From Chitinibacter fontanus (GTDB taxonomy: Bacteria > Pseudomonadota > Gammaproteobacteria > Burkholderiales > Chitinibacteraceae): DNA of 64,000 nt. Position numbers and translations under genes: made by a program. Location: the NCBI RefSeq assembly GCF_013423785.1, contig NZ_CP058952.1, positions 2,569,665 to 2,633,664 on the forward strand, in the 5' to 3' direction. A model generated the notes under the pieces. That model saw only the letters and a list, made by a program, of their open reading frames with translations. It searched no databases and was not told the origin of the DNA. Position 1 is the first letter of the stretch; every line of letters begins with the position of its first letter. Shown one piece after another: positions 55,563-64,000 of this stretch.

Positions 55563-56546
55563 ATGTTTAAAGGCATTTTGATCAGCAAGGATGACAATGG
55601 GTACCGTGCGGCATACCAAGAGATTGATGAAGGTGTGCTACAGGAAGGTGATGTGACTGTCCGTATCGAATGGTCCACGCTTAACTACAAAGATGGCTTG
55701 GCAATTACTGGCAAATCACCAGTAGTGCGGCGCTTTCCGATGGTGGCCGGAATTGATTTTGCTGGCGTTGTGAGCGAGAGTCTGCACCCGCGCTGGCAGG
55801 CTGGTGACCGGGTTTTATTGAACGGCTGGGGCGTTGGGGAAACTCACTGCGGTGGTTTAGCTGAACGGGCCAAAGTAAAAGGCGATTGGTTAGTGGCTTT
55901 GCCCGATAGACTCACAGCTCGCCAAGCTATGTCGATAGGGACGGCGGGCTATACCGCGATGCTGTGTGTAATTGCGCTGGAAAAACATGGAATACGCCCA
56001 GAAAGTGGCCCAGTGCTGGTGACAGGTGCCAACGGCGGGGTTGGCAGTTTCGCCGTAGCCTTGCTGGCCATTCAGGGTTACAGCGTTGTGGCCTCAACCG
56101 GGCGGATGGCGGACGCCGAATATCTCAAATCGCTAGGCGCAGCGGAAGTGATTGATCGTGCCGAACTGTCTGCGCCCGGCAAAGCCTTAGGCAAAGAGCG
56201 CTGGAGCGCGGTGATTGATTCGGTCGGCAGCCATACTCTTGCAAATGCCTGCGCCATGACCCGCTATGGCGGTGCTGTTGCCGCTTGCGGGCTGGCGCAA
56301 GGGTTAGATTTCCCTGCATCTGTGGCTCCGTTTATCCTTCGAGGAATTACGCTCTACGGCATAGATAGCGTAATGGCCCCGTTGGCTATTCGCGAAGCAG
56401 CTTGGAAAAGGTTGGCCCAAGACATTAACGGAGTTAATCTTGATGCCATCGTTACAGAAATCAGCTTGTCCGAGGTGATTCACGTGGCTAAAGATCTGCT
56501 AGCTGGCAAAGTGCGCGGACGTGTTGTAATTGATGTTACGCGCTGA
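55563..56546 (+). CDS. acuI: acrylyl-CoA reductase AcuI (MDR family oxidoreductase)
   Basis: A 327-residue zinc-independent medium-chain reductase of the AcuI/YhdH type, which reduces acrylyl-CoA to propionyl-CoA with NADPH. Seen: [46 protein letters not shown] and the nucleotide loop [23 protein letters not shown] is well spaced before the ATG. It is paired with acuR and shares its operator. acuK/acuH or DMSP lyase genes are not present nearby. Confidence 0.92.
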   Translation: MFKGILISKDDNGYRAAYQEIDEGVLQEGDVTVRIEWSTLNYKDGLAITGKSPVVRRFPMVAGIDFAGVVSESLHPRWQAGDRVLLNGWGVGETHCGGLAERAKVKGDWLVALPDRLTARQAMSIGTAGYTAMLCVIALEKHGIRPESGPVLVTGANGGVGSFAVALLAIQGYSVVASTGRMADAEYLKSLGAAEVIDRAELSAPGKALGKERWSAVIDSVGSHTLANACAMTRYGGAVAACGLAQGLDFPASVAPFILRGITLYGIDSVMAPLAIREAAWKRLAQDINGVNLDAIVTEISLSEVIHVAKDLLAGKVRGRVVIDVTR

Positions 56547-56561
56547 TTCGATTGGCGTATT

Positions 56562-56774
56562 TTACAGATCAAGGAGTAGCTTGCTGGGCTGCATAAACTG
56601 CTTGCATGTATTCTCATTAATACTTTGCATATTACGCACCAATATAACCAAAGCTGTTGCGGAATACTGAACTAGGCCGCTAAACAAAGTTATAAAAATC
56701 GTTGCTTTAGTAGAAGTGTCAATGCTGACGGCTAAAAATAGGGCCGCTAAATATGCAGTTGCGGCCTTATTCAT
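56562..56774 (-). CDS. possible small membrane protein
   Basis: A 70-residue frame with two hydrophobic stretches (AAYL-type near the start; ATIFITLFSGLVQY in the middle). It has no clear ribosome site and no known family. Weak candidate, listed because of its membrane profile. Confidence 0.25.
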   Translation of the reverse strand: MNKAATAYLAALFLAVSIDTSTKATIFITLFSGLVQYSATALVILVRNMQSINENTCKQFMQPSKLLLDL

Positions 56775-56858
56775 TGCTAGTCTTTGTAAAAGCTTTTTAA
56801 ACTTTAGCAGGTATTTAAATTAGAAATTACCTAGGCGAAGCAGGGCGGTGAATTCATC

Positions 56859-57432
56859 TTATGATAACGTCCTTTCAATCCTTTGATCCGGAATAAGCCA
56901 CAGAATCGCGACAGTAATATAAAGAGCTCCAGCGAACAGCTCTTGATAAAAGGCTAACGGGATAGCAAAGACGTAGAGGATGATTGACCAGTTGCCTTTC
57001 CGATCCACCCCAATGGCTTTTGCGAGGACGGAATCTGGCCCATCTGCATGGATAAATGCCCGCACCAAAATCCAGTAAGCAATGGCCGCCATTAGTAGCA
57101 CACAACCATAGAGTACAACTGGCAATTTAGCAAAATGGTTTTCACCCATCCATCCTGTGGCAAAAGGCAATAGTGACAACCAAAACAGCAAGTGAAGATT
57201 AGCCCATAACACTCTACTATCAACTTTTCGAGCAGCATGAAGCATATGGTGATGGTTGTTCCAGTAAATGCCTACATAAACAAAACTTAAAACGTAACAT
57301 ATGAAAACAGGTAATAAAGGTCGTAGTGTCTCAAAATTCTCACCGTGTGGCACTTTAATTTCCAACACCATAATAGTAATAATGATGGCAAGAACGCCAT
57401 CACTGAAAGCTTCTAAGCGATTTTTTTTGCAT
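56859..57432 (-). pseudogene. TMEM175/DUF1211-like K+ channel, frameshifted at a poly-A tract
   Basis: Bacterial TMEM175 homologues are small potassium channels whose signature RLEAFSDG lies in the first helix. The main open frame (56859-57371, 170 residues from MVLEIKVPHGENFETLRP) lacks this. Just upstream in the same frame the DNA encodes KNRLEAFSDGVLAIIITI, continuous with it. A start ATG (57432-57430) with AGAGGAT upstream lies in another frame, separated by a run of eight A (57421-57428). Seven A would give an intact protein starting MQKNRLEAFSDG. The gene is therefore off by one base. Other motifs (YWNNHHHMLHAARKVD, NLHLLFWLSLLPFATGWMGE) are intact. Confidence 0.8.
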
Positions 57433-58104
57433 ATATCCTCTTAATTTTGCAAGCCGTACAGACAAATAGTGAAATAATATTAGTAGAATTGCGACATATT
57501 TGTATGTCATTAGTATCTGATGGATTATAATCGAATTGAAGATGGGATGAGTAGATTGTGAAATTAATCAAATGCAGGATGTGAAAAATAAGACGACACT
57601 GATTATCAGAACTTGGTACACAGTAATCTTTCGATGAATTCAAGCATTCAAGTTAAAGTTTAGCACCTACATAAAATAGTCAATCCAATTGACAAGTGGA
57701 AAATCTTTAAGAAAATGGACTAGTATCTGAGGGGTGACTATGCAATACATTATCAAAATTAAAAACCAAAGAGCTACAAATATACGATTCACGGCAAGTC
57801 CTTTCTGATTCCTCTCAATACCGAAATATCAAAAAATGAAAATCTCAGAATAAATTTAAGCAATAGTGTGATTTTATTATTTTTTGTGCTTCCTTCGTCA
57901 TCGCTGAATTTTTGGTTAATTATTACTACTATTCGGCCGTACCTAAGTTCGTCGAGATAAATGCTCCAGTTAATCACGTCTAATAGATCTAAATAAAATA
58001 CAAGAGCAGAAATAAATCCCTTAAAGTCTATTCCTCTTCTAGGCCAAAAATCAATTTTAATAAGAAGCATCGGGTATGATTTACGTAATATACATTAAGT
58101 ATGA
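57433..58104. other. AT-rich 670-bp region without a confident gene
   Basis: Strongly AT-rich, unlike the left part of the window. A 93-residue minus-strand frame (57789-58070) and a 22-codon plus-strand frame at 57740 (with AGGGG upstream) are present; neither has a recognisable product. No repeats of note. Confidence 0.45.
57789..58070 (-). CDS. possible hypothetical protein
   Basis: A 93-residue frame 34 bases downstream of the diguanylate cyclase on the same strand. It has hydrophobic patches (FISALVFYLDLLDVINW) but no ribosome site or known family. Weak. Confidence 0.22.
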   Translation of the reverse strand: MLLIKIDFWPRRGIDFKGFISALVFYLDLLDVINWSIYLDELRYGRIVVIINQKFSDDEGSTKNNKITLLLKFILRFSFFDISVLRGIRKDLP

Positions 58105-59454
58105 TCAAATCTGCGAAGTTTTTATGCAGTTTCGTCCAGAATTTTTTGCGAAATAAAGCAATGAGTCAGCTCTTTCCTTGAGTGAATGGTAGTCGTCGTT
58201 TTCATGCAAATTGGTGCATCCATAACTCGCTGTTACGCCACCATTAAGCACGCCAATCGTACTCCAATCATAACGATTGAGAGACTCTTTAAGGCGCAGA
58301 GCTATACGTTCTCCATCGATGGAGTTTCCTTTGATTACTAATATAAATTCTTCCCCACCAACTCTTGCAAAGTAATCTCCATTATGAATGCTTCCAATAA
58401 CAATGGAAGAAAATTCATGCAATACTCGATCACCGACTGCATGGCCGTATGAGTCATTAATTTTTTTGAAATGATCAATGTCGATTGCTATTATGCATAA
58501 ATTGACATTGTTTTTTTTACTGAAGTCAATAACGATGTTGCATATTTGTTCAATTCGATATCTACTTAAGGCGCCGGTTAAATGATCATAGTCAACCATT
58601 GTTTTTAAATTAATGTTTCTTCGTCCTAACCTAAAAAAAATATAAATTAAAGTCAAAGCTAAAATAAAAGCAATAGCATCGCCAATAAAATCACTGGCAG
58701 CCCAGGCAATCAATTTCTCAGTTTTTACGTAAGTCCGTACAAATAGTTTTTCACCTGCCATTGTTATGGTATTGTTTGACCATAAGATATCCCATCGTTT
58801 TTTTTCAAAGTCCCAAAAGCTAATGCTAGTATTAGTGGCGAACTGATGGCCCAACAATCCTTTCCATTCGGTTTGTAAGTCTGCTTCATAAAATCTATTT
58901 TTTACAGTGACACCAAGTTCGCCTAGCCTATTACCATTATGAGATGAGGATTTATAAGATACAGGGAGACTTATCTTCATAAAATAATCATTGCCGCATG
59001 AATCACCTTTCTTTAAAAAAGAAATTCTCCCTGAGCCAACATAACAATCTGAGTCATTACTAAATTTTGGTGATTTTTGCGATCGTTCATCTGATATGGA
59101 ATCTGGCTCAGTAATATATTCATGCAAATATTTTCCTTTTGGGAAAAAGCTCTTAAGTGCTAAGAAGTTAGCTTTTTCTTTTGCGGTATCACCCTCTATT
59201 GAGGCGTAGATGTGAGCAGAATCATCTTCCTGATTTTTTTCACTTGAAATAAGTGCTGCCAAGTATAAAATTCTTACATTTGCACGCTGAAAAACACCAC
59301 TTATCTCTGACCAGTCTATTCTGTTGATTAATTCTATTTTGTCCCGTTCTGAAATTATCCTAGTAGAAAAAACAAATATAAAACAAATTACGACAATGCA
59401 AATTATTGAATGCAGAAAGCTGTAGAAGTACCTCTCTACTTCAAGAAAATCCAT
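58105..59454 (-). CDS. membrane-bound diguanylate cyclase (GGDEF)
   Basis: A 449-residue protein: membrane helix (about 13-33), a 200-residue periplasmic sensor region with two cysteines, a second helix (about 258-278) and a GGDEF domain. The active motif is RVGGEEFIL; DYDHLTGALSRYRIE and IDIDHFKKINDSYGHAVGD are standard. At the inhibitory-site position the sequence is HNGD instead of RxxD, so product inhibition may be lost. AGGGAG precedes the ATG. AT-rich codon use unlike the left part of the window suggests acquisition. Confidence 0.9.
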   Translation of the reverse strand: MDFLEVERYFYSFLHSIICIVVICFIFVFSTRIISERDKIELINRIDWSEISGVFQRANVRILYLAALISSEKNQEDDSAHIYASIEGDTAKEKANFLALKSFFPKGKYLHEYITEPDSISDERSQKSPKFSNDSDCYVGSGRISFLKKGDSCGNDYFMKISLPVSYKSSSHNGNRLGELGVTVKNRFYEADLQTEWKGLLGHQFATNTSISFWDFEKKRWDILWSNNTITMAGEKLFVRTYVKTEKLIAWAASDFIGDAIAFILALTLIYIFFRLGRRNINLKTMVDYDHLTGALSRYRIEQICNIVIDFSKKNNVNLCIIAIDIDHFKKINDSYGHAVGDRVLHEFSSIVIGSIHNGDYFARVGGEEFILVIKGNSIDGERIALRLKESLNRYDWSTIGVLNGGVTASYGCTNLHENDDYHSLKERADSLLYFAKNSGRNCIKTSQI

Positions 59455-59569
59455 GGTATCTCCCTGCGATGATTGGGCATATTAAATTTTGGCTGCCATT
59501 CATTACTTCCTAGGCTTGGCGTATTTAAAAATTAAGTAAATTATAAAAAATGGAAATAGTTAAAGTGAA

Positions 59570-59857
59570 TTAAAGCTCACAATCCAGTGCCTTGAAGCTT
59601 ATATCTTCAACATGAGGGCTAAGGCATTTTTTAATTGAGAAAAATGAGTCAGACTTTAAATATTTTCTCAATTGATCTTTGTTTTTCCAAACTTCTAAGG
59701 TGACAATTACCGGGCATGACTCACCATACTCATGAACCTCAAATTTCAAACATCCATACTCATTTTTAATAATAGAGTCCATGGATTTTAACGCTTTCTT
59801 AATTGGATGGTAAGAGTTAGCTTTTAGAACTATGGTTGATACAATTGCTAATGTCAT
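59570..59857 (-). CDS. ABM (antibiotic biosynthesis monooxygenase) family protein 1
   Basis: A 95-residue ferredoxin-like ABM/YgiN-type protein: IVSTIVLKANSYHPIKKALKSM, GCLKFEVHEYGE and TLEVWKNKDQLRKYLKSDSF. The family includes quinol monooxygenases and small heme or aromatic-handling enzymes. It is divergent from the LysR gene, with a 140-bp spacer containing a palindrome, so it is a likely target of that regulator. Confidence 0.8.
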   Translation of the reverse strand: MTLAIVSTIVLKANSYHPIKKALKSMDSIIKNEYGCLKFEVHEYGESCPVIVTLEVWKNKDQLRKYLKSDSFFSIKKCLSPHVEDISFKALDCEL

Positions 59858-59902
59858 AAAATTCCATTGCCATATTTTTTAGTTTTAAGGTGAAACATAA
59901 AA

Positions 59903-59915
59903 TAACAATTGTTAA
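59903..59915. promoter_or_regulatory. probable LysR-type operator
   Basis: TAACAATTGTTA is a perfect 12-base palindrome; with the next A it fits the T-N11-A LysR box. It lies between the divergent ABM and LysR genes. Confidence 0.45.
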
Positions 59916-59998
59916 TTTTCTTTAATGTTTGTTGTGCTATTATTTTCAATACTCAATTTCATATCAAGCATCTTTGCTTAAAACACTTTTGAGGAAAA

Positions 59999-60898
59999 AT
60001 GAAAAATCTTAAGGATTTGAAGTTACTTATCAAAGTAAGCGAGACATTAAATTTATCAGATGCAGCAAATGAGATGAATCTCTCGCCTGCGGCTGTTAGC
60101 ATGGCTATAAAACGCCTAGAGGATGAGCTTGGTGTAAATTTACTTGTACGCTCCACACGTAATGTTCGATTATCAGGAAGCGGAGAAATTTTTATCGATT
60201 ACAGCAAAAGGGCTTTAGAACTACTAGAGGAGGGCATCGATAAGATCACTGCAAAAAACAGCAAGATAAAGAAAAAGATACGGATTACAATGCCATCCGA
60301 TCTGGGCCGTAGCGTATTACTTTCGTTTCTGGATACTTACCAAAACGAGAATAAACAAATCCAGTTTGAAATATTCTTCACGGATGAGATTGTTGACTTT
60401 TATCAAACAAGAGTGGATCTGGCTATTAGATGTGGTCTACTTCCTGATTCTGGCTTAATCGCTCTTCCTATCATGCCTGGCAATCGACGAATTCTTTGCG
60501 CGTCTCCTGAATATCTAAGGTCAATTGGCGAAGTGACTCATCCCAATGAACTTAATAAATTCTCCTGCTTGAGCTATTACATCAAAGGAAAAGCTCAACA
60601 AAATTGGTCTTTTTCAAAGGGTGAAGAAAAAATCACTGTCACTATAAATCCAGAGTTTATTTCCAATGACGGCTGTGTCGTGAAAGAGTGGGCACGGCAA
60701 GGCCGAGGAATTGCTTACAAATCTCATCTAGACGTAGTGGATGATTTAAAGAAAGGTACTCTTGTGCAAATTTTGCCCGATTGGTCGGGTGAAGAAGCAC
60801 CGATCAATTTGATCACAGCTGAGAAACTTGGCAATGAATTTGGTCGGTCATTTCGCGATCACCTTCAAATGGAAATTGGTGGCTATTTAAATAACTAA
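59999..60898 (+). CDS. LysR family transcriptional regulator
   Basis: A 299-residue LysR regulator. The N-terminal winged helix has LKLLIKVSETLNLSDAANEM, SPAAVSMAIKRLEDELGVNLL and RSTRNVRLSGSGEIF. The substrate-binding domain starts about residue 90 (KKIRITMPSDLGRSVL). GAGGA is close to the ATG. Its stop overlaps the convergent ABM gene 2 stop by four bases, so the regulator is tightly bracketed by two ABM genes. Confidence 0.93.
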   Translation: MKNLKDLKLLIKVSETLNLSDAANEMNLSPAAVSMAIKRLEDELGVNLLVRSTRNVRLSGSGEIFIDYSKRALELLEEGIDKITAKNSKIKKKIRITMPSDLGRSVLLSFLDTYQNENKQIQFEIFFTDEIVDFYQTRVDLAIRCGLLPDSGLIALPIMPGNRRILCASPEYLRSIGEVTHPNELNKFSCLSYYIKGKAQQNWSFSKGEEKITVTINPEFISNDGCVVKEWARQGRGIAYKSHLDVVDDLKKGTLVQILPDWSGEEAPINLITAEKLGNEFGRSFRDHLQMEIGGYLNN

Positions 60899-61242
60899 AC
60901 AATGTCGTCTATTTGTTTCAGAGTCGTCGGTATTGTTTGGCCATTAATTTCAGATGAATTTATTCTTTTTAGTTTAACCGAGAAAGAGTCGATATTTTTA
61001 TGTAGCAGCTGGGCGAGTTCCTGATAACGTAGAGATGCTCTTGATAACATGTATGAATGAAAATCACACCATTCTTCAAAAATAGTTAAATTATTAAAAT
61101 CATCCACATTTTGATATATAAAATACTGCATACATCCTGGCTCATTTGGCATCAAAACCGATAAACTCACTACTGCTTCGCTGGCTAATTCATATTTGTT
61201 GGGGTGAATAATGCATGTTGAAATTAGAATGAATGGCTCCAT
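60895..61242 (-). CDS. ABM family monooxygenase-like protein 2
   Basis: A 115-residue protein from the ATG at 61242 (TGGGG upstream); an ATG at 61275 would add eleven residues but has no ribosome site. From 61242 it aligns in register with ABM protein 1: FILISTCIIHPNKYELASEAV, PGCMQYFIYQNVDD and TIFEEWCDFHSYMLSRASLR. It is extended at the C-terminus. Small-molecule oxidation or detoxification under LysR control is inferred. Confidence 0.78.
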   Translation of the reverse strand: MEPFILISTCIIHPNKYELASEAVVSLSVLMPNEPGCMQYFIYQNVDDFNNLTIFEEWCDFHSYMLSRASLRYQELAQLLHKNIDSFSVKLKRINSSEINGQTIPTTLKQIDDIV

Positions 61243-61787
61243 AGGTGTAGCCCCAGAAAAGTTATAAGATGGCATAATGAAGTTCAGACTAAATATATCT
61301 AAATTACTGTTTTGACCGAAGGGTTACAATTAGTGAGAGCTTTATTTTGATGGACCTAACTGTATCCGGATTGGAAATAATTAATTTATACGTGAGCTTC
61401 ATGGGAAATAGTTTATAAATAGGGTATGGATCAGCGGTTTGTCGTTGCTATGAAAGTAGCAGCATGAACAAACCAGCCTCCATCCACTAAAAAACCACCA
61501 ACATGCAAGCTATCACATAGCGTGGAAATCGCATGGTGCATGCATCAACGTTCTGTTTCGATCCAACCACGGAATGGCGCGTTGGGCTTACCGGTTTACG
61601 AAGCTCCCATTTTTGCGACGCTATCATTCCGTTTTGCTTCATTACCAAGAGCGCATTCAGCATCGCATTGCACCACGCAACTGGTATGGCTGAAGGCTTG
61701 CTGCTATAGAAGGAAATGCTCCCGTCGCCATGAAAATTTTTGGGAGGCAAAATCACTAAGTTATGATTCCTGTGGGCAACAAAGCCC
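61243..61787. other. 545-bp region with no confident gene
   Basis: An 89-residue minus-strand frame (61487-61756) and an overlapping plus-strand frame (61522-61803) occur in a locally less AT-rich patch. Neither has a ribosome site or known motif; they may be remnants of an older gene. Confidence 0.4.
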
Positions 61788-63416
61788 TCAGGTTTTGAAG
61801 TGATTAAGCTGCTGCGTTAAGCCGCGCGCAATATGATCCACTTGTGCCGCATTTTCGGCACTATGCCCAATCGAGGTGCTGGTTTCCTCAACCATTTGGG
61901 AAATATCCTCCACACGCGAGGCAATATTATTACTGGCCATTCCTTGCTCCCGGGTGGCATCAGCCACTTCGTTCAGGTGGCTTAAGGTGCTTTGCGCCCC
62001 AGCACAAATGCGCTCCAACGATTGAGTCACATGCTGGCTGAGCAGTACGCCTTGTTCTACCTGTGGCAGCGCACCTTCCATCACATTGACGATACTGAGT
62101 GTGTCATTTTGCACTGCGGTCAGCATCTGTTCGATATCGACGGTGGCGTGCGAAGTGCGCTCAGCCAGCTTGCGCACTTCATCGGCCACCACTGCAAAGC
62201 CGCGGCCTTGCTCGCCCGCGCGGGCCGCTTCAATCGCCGCGTTGAGCGCCAATAGATTAGTTTGTCCTGCAATATCTTTGATCACAGCGGCAATGCCGGA
62301 AATCTCGCGTGCTTTGCTATCGAGTTGGCGAATTTGCACCGTGGCATCCGATACGGTGCTGGCAATTTGCTGCATGGTGGTGCTGGCATCAGTAACTTGT
62401 ACGACACCGGCGCTAGCCAGCTCGCTGGCCTGCTGCGAGGTTTGCCGTGTAATCTGCGAGCTATCCGAAATATGGTTGATGCTCACTGTTAGCTCTTCCA
62501 TCGCCGCCGCCATCGAGGTGGTGGCATCGGCTTGGCGCTGGGCGGCTTGTGAGATTTCTTTGCTGGAGCCGGCAATCTGGCTGGCTTGAGTCCCCAAGTT
62601 TTCAGCGTCGGCGCGAATCTGGCGAATGATTTGGCGCAGTCCTTGCGTCATTTCTCCTAGGTTGGCCAGCATGCTGCCGGGGGCGGCCTGCCCCACATCG
62701 GCTTGCAGGTCGCCATCGGCGATGCGGCGCATAATACAGATGGCATCCTGTGGCTCACCACCGAGCTGGCGCACAATGCTGAGCGTAATTTGCCAAGCCA
62801 GCAAACTCAGTAATAGCGCCATTACCCCTAGTTGCAACAGTCCAAGCCAAAAATTGCGTTCAAATTCATGGTCGATGTCATCAATGTATACCCCTGAGCC
62901 TAAAATCCAGTCCCAGCCTTCGATTAACTTGGCGTACGAGAGCTTGGGTTCCGGCGTGCTAGAGCCAGCTTTGGGGAAGTAATAATCGACAAATCCGCCG
63001 CCAGCGAGGGCGACTTTGCTCATTTCCCGAATAATATATTTGCCCTGAGTGTCTTGTTGATCACCTTTATATTGGCCTTCTATTTCAGGCTTGGTCGGTT
63101 GTAGTACGTAAACCTGCTTGGTGTTGAAGATGAAAAAATAGTCGCTTTTGTTGTAGCGGACATTGCGCAGCGCAGCCACGGCGGCTTGCTGGGCAACGCT
63201 ATCTGACATTTTGCCTTGCACACTTTGCGCGCGAAAATGCTGCACAATGGCTGCCGCGGTTTCGACCTGATTGCGAACTTGGGCTTTACGGCTGTCGAGC
63301 AAATTTTGGTGTTGGGTACTTAATTGCAGCTCACACAGGATTGCCATCCCGCCAAGGGCTATAAAGCTCAAAATTTGTAGACGTATTTTGATTTTTAAAC
63401 TCATCAACCACTGCAT
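61788..63416 (-). CDS. methyl-accepting chemotaxis protein with Cache sensor
   Basis: A 542-residue chemoreceptor. First membrane helix (about 10-28), a single Cache-type periplasmic domain (about 35-190, with [13 protein letters not shown] and [16 protein letters not shown]), second helix (about 196-216), HAMP-like region and the signalling domain with hairpin tip [39 protein letters not shown]. No C-terminal CheR-binding pentapeptide. GGGGAG sits at proper distance from ATG 63416. Base composition is closer to the core genome than to its island neighbours. Confidence 0.93.
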   Translation of the reverse strand: MQWLMSLKIKIRLQILSFIALGGMAILCELQLSTQHQNLLDSRKAQVRNQVETAAAIVQHFRAQSVQGKMSDSVAQQAAVAALRNVRYNKSDYFFIFNTKQVYVLQPTKPEIEGQYKGDQQDTQGKYIIREMSKVALAGGGFVDYYFPKAGSSTPEPKLSYAKLIEGWDWILGSGVYIDDIDHEFERNFWLGLLQLGVMALLLSLLAWQITLSIVRQLGGEPQDAICIMRRIADGDLQADVGQAAPGSMLANLGEMTQGLRQIIRQIRADAENLGTQASQIAGSSKEISQAAQRQADATTSMAAAMEELTVSINHISDSSQITRQTSQQASELASAGVVQVTDASTTMQQIASTVSDATVQIRQLDSKAREISGIAAVIKDIAGQTNLLALNAAIEAARAGEQGRGFAVVADEVRKLAERTSHATVDIEQMLTAVQNDTLSIVNVMEGALPQVEQGVLLSQHVTQSLERICAGAQSTLSHLNEVADATREQGMASNNIASRVEDISQMVEETSTSIGHSAENAAQVDHIARGLTQQLNHFKT

Positions 63417-63574
63417 GGTAAATCTCCCCGTACTTTAGTACGAAAATATAGTATCTAATCACAATAAATAATTAATTAAAGAATATATGGACAAGTGCGA
63501 TTTCAAATTTACCAAAGCCAGCAAGGTAAAGATTTACCTGTCTCATTAAATTAATCAAAAATAACTTGTATTTG

Positions 63575-64000
63575 TTAGTGATGATCAAAGGCACTAAAAA
63601 CAAATTTTTTTGAAGAAATTAAATCTTTTTCTTTTAAGTTGTTTAGATTTGCAGCAGATAAGATTCCTCCATCAACTGAAATCGTACTGAAAAACATGCT
63701 AGAGTCAATTAATTTTGATGTGTAGTTCAGTATTTCCCCAGCAGTTATGCCGCTTGATTTTAAGAAGTCATATGCTAATGGAGTTATTTTTTTTAAAACA
63801 ACAGACTCGAGTCCGGAGTTATTTCTGTACATCTTAATTATTTTTATCTCGGATCCAGGGTGGTCTGCCTCAATTAAAAAAATATCGTTAAATCGCATGT
63901 TGCTAAATAATATTCTTTCATTCAACGGATTTTCCTTGTTTCTAAGGTCAATTACTATGTCTTCATTCAGTAGTGATGAGGTTATATATTTCAAATCTGT
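63575..64000 (-). CDS. hypothetical protein, 5' end outside window
   Basis: An AT-rich frame of about 140 visible residues on the minus strand, open to the right edge, so it is probably partial (a TTG at 63994 is a possible start). It includes VIDLRNKENPLNERILF and a mixed alpha/beta pattern; I recognise no family. Base composition is like the other island cargo. Confidence 0.5.
   Translation of the reverse strand, partial: TDLKYITSSLLNEDIVIDLRNKENPLNERILFSNMRFNDIFLIEADHPGSEIKIIKMYRNNSGLESVVLKKITPLAYDFLKSSGITAGEILNYTSKLIDSSMFFSTISVDGGILSAANLNNLKEKDLISSKKFVFSAFDHH

Noticed and set aside
57740..57808. 22-codon plus-strand frame with AGGGG upstream
   Set aside because: Too short and featureless to call without conservation data.
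61487..61803. Overlapping frames on both strands, possible insertion-sequence remnant
   Set aside because: No inverted terminal repeats, no transposase motif and no target duplication seen.

Overview
The window looks like a chromosomal segment of a betaproteobacterium of the order Neisseriales. A Chitinibacteraceae member such as Chitinibacter or a relative is my best guess, inferred from gene content alone. The pointers are: a secreted GH18 chitinase with two chitin-binding modules; the block exbB-exbD-lpxK-Trm112-kdsB-adk; MutL carrying the DMHA endonuclease-type motif; a FimV-type pilus protein; and six small PEP-CTERM proteins. No rRNA, complete tRNA, CRISPR array or intact insertion sequence was seen.

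Layout. 1-4371: the end of rlmL, an exonuclease/GIY-YIG fusion, a PIG-L deacetylase and a DUF475 membrane protein. 4620-8373: fimV, a TerC/Alx-type transporter and a TatD nuclease. 8636-11357: four tandem PEP-CTERM genes, each closed by its own strong terminator. 11429-20000: a DUF945 protein, purB, small proteins, the chitinase, a cysteine-synthase-like PLP enzyme and xseA. 20431-25663: TolQR/ExbBD, an envelope-biogenesis run (lpxK, Trm112, kdsB) and adk, interrupted by about 700 bp of hairpin-rich non-coding DNA. 25791-32528: a BLUF photoreceptor, marC, two more PEP-CTERM genes, miaA and mutL. The two PEP-CTERM genes sit in a tandem duplication that left fossil pieces of miaA and marC. 32614-39229: a response regulator, amidase AmiC, tsaE, queG, a hybrid histidine kinase and an HD-GYP phosphodiesterase. 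39228-46044: the 5-oxoprolinase genes pxpBCA (pxpB is frameshifted), an alpha/beta hydrolase, a spermidine-synthase-like protein, a SulP transporter and murI. 46130-53016: LrgAB followed by three small exported, probably metal-related proteins; then MaoC, phosphate acyltransferase and FabI genes, and a DUF455 ferritin-like protein.

From about 53200 to the right end the window is probably an integrated element. A 3' fragment of tRNA-Leu(CAA) abuts a tyrosine integrase. Behind it come an AcuR/AcuI pair, a TMEM175-like channel gene disrupted at a poly-A tract, AT-rich cargo (diguanylate cyclase, a LysR regulator flanked by two ABM monooxygenases), a chemoreceptor and an unknown protein that runs off the edge.

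Best leads for a second look: the fossil tandem duplication that produced a second PEP-CTERM gene; the tRNA-Leu/integrase boundary; the two single-base frameshifts (pxpB and TMEM175); the lrgAB plus copper-type exported protein cassette; and a family of GGTATTGC/GCAATACC intergenic inverted repeats.
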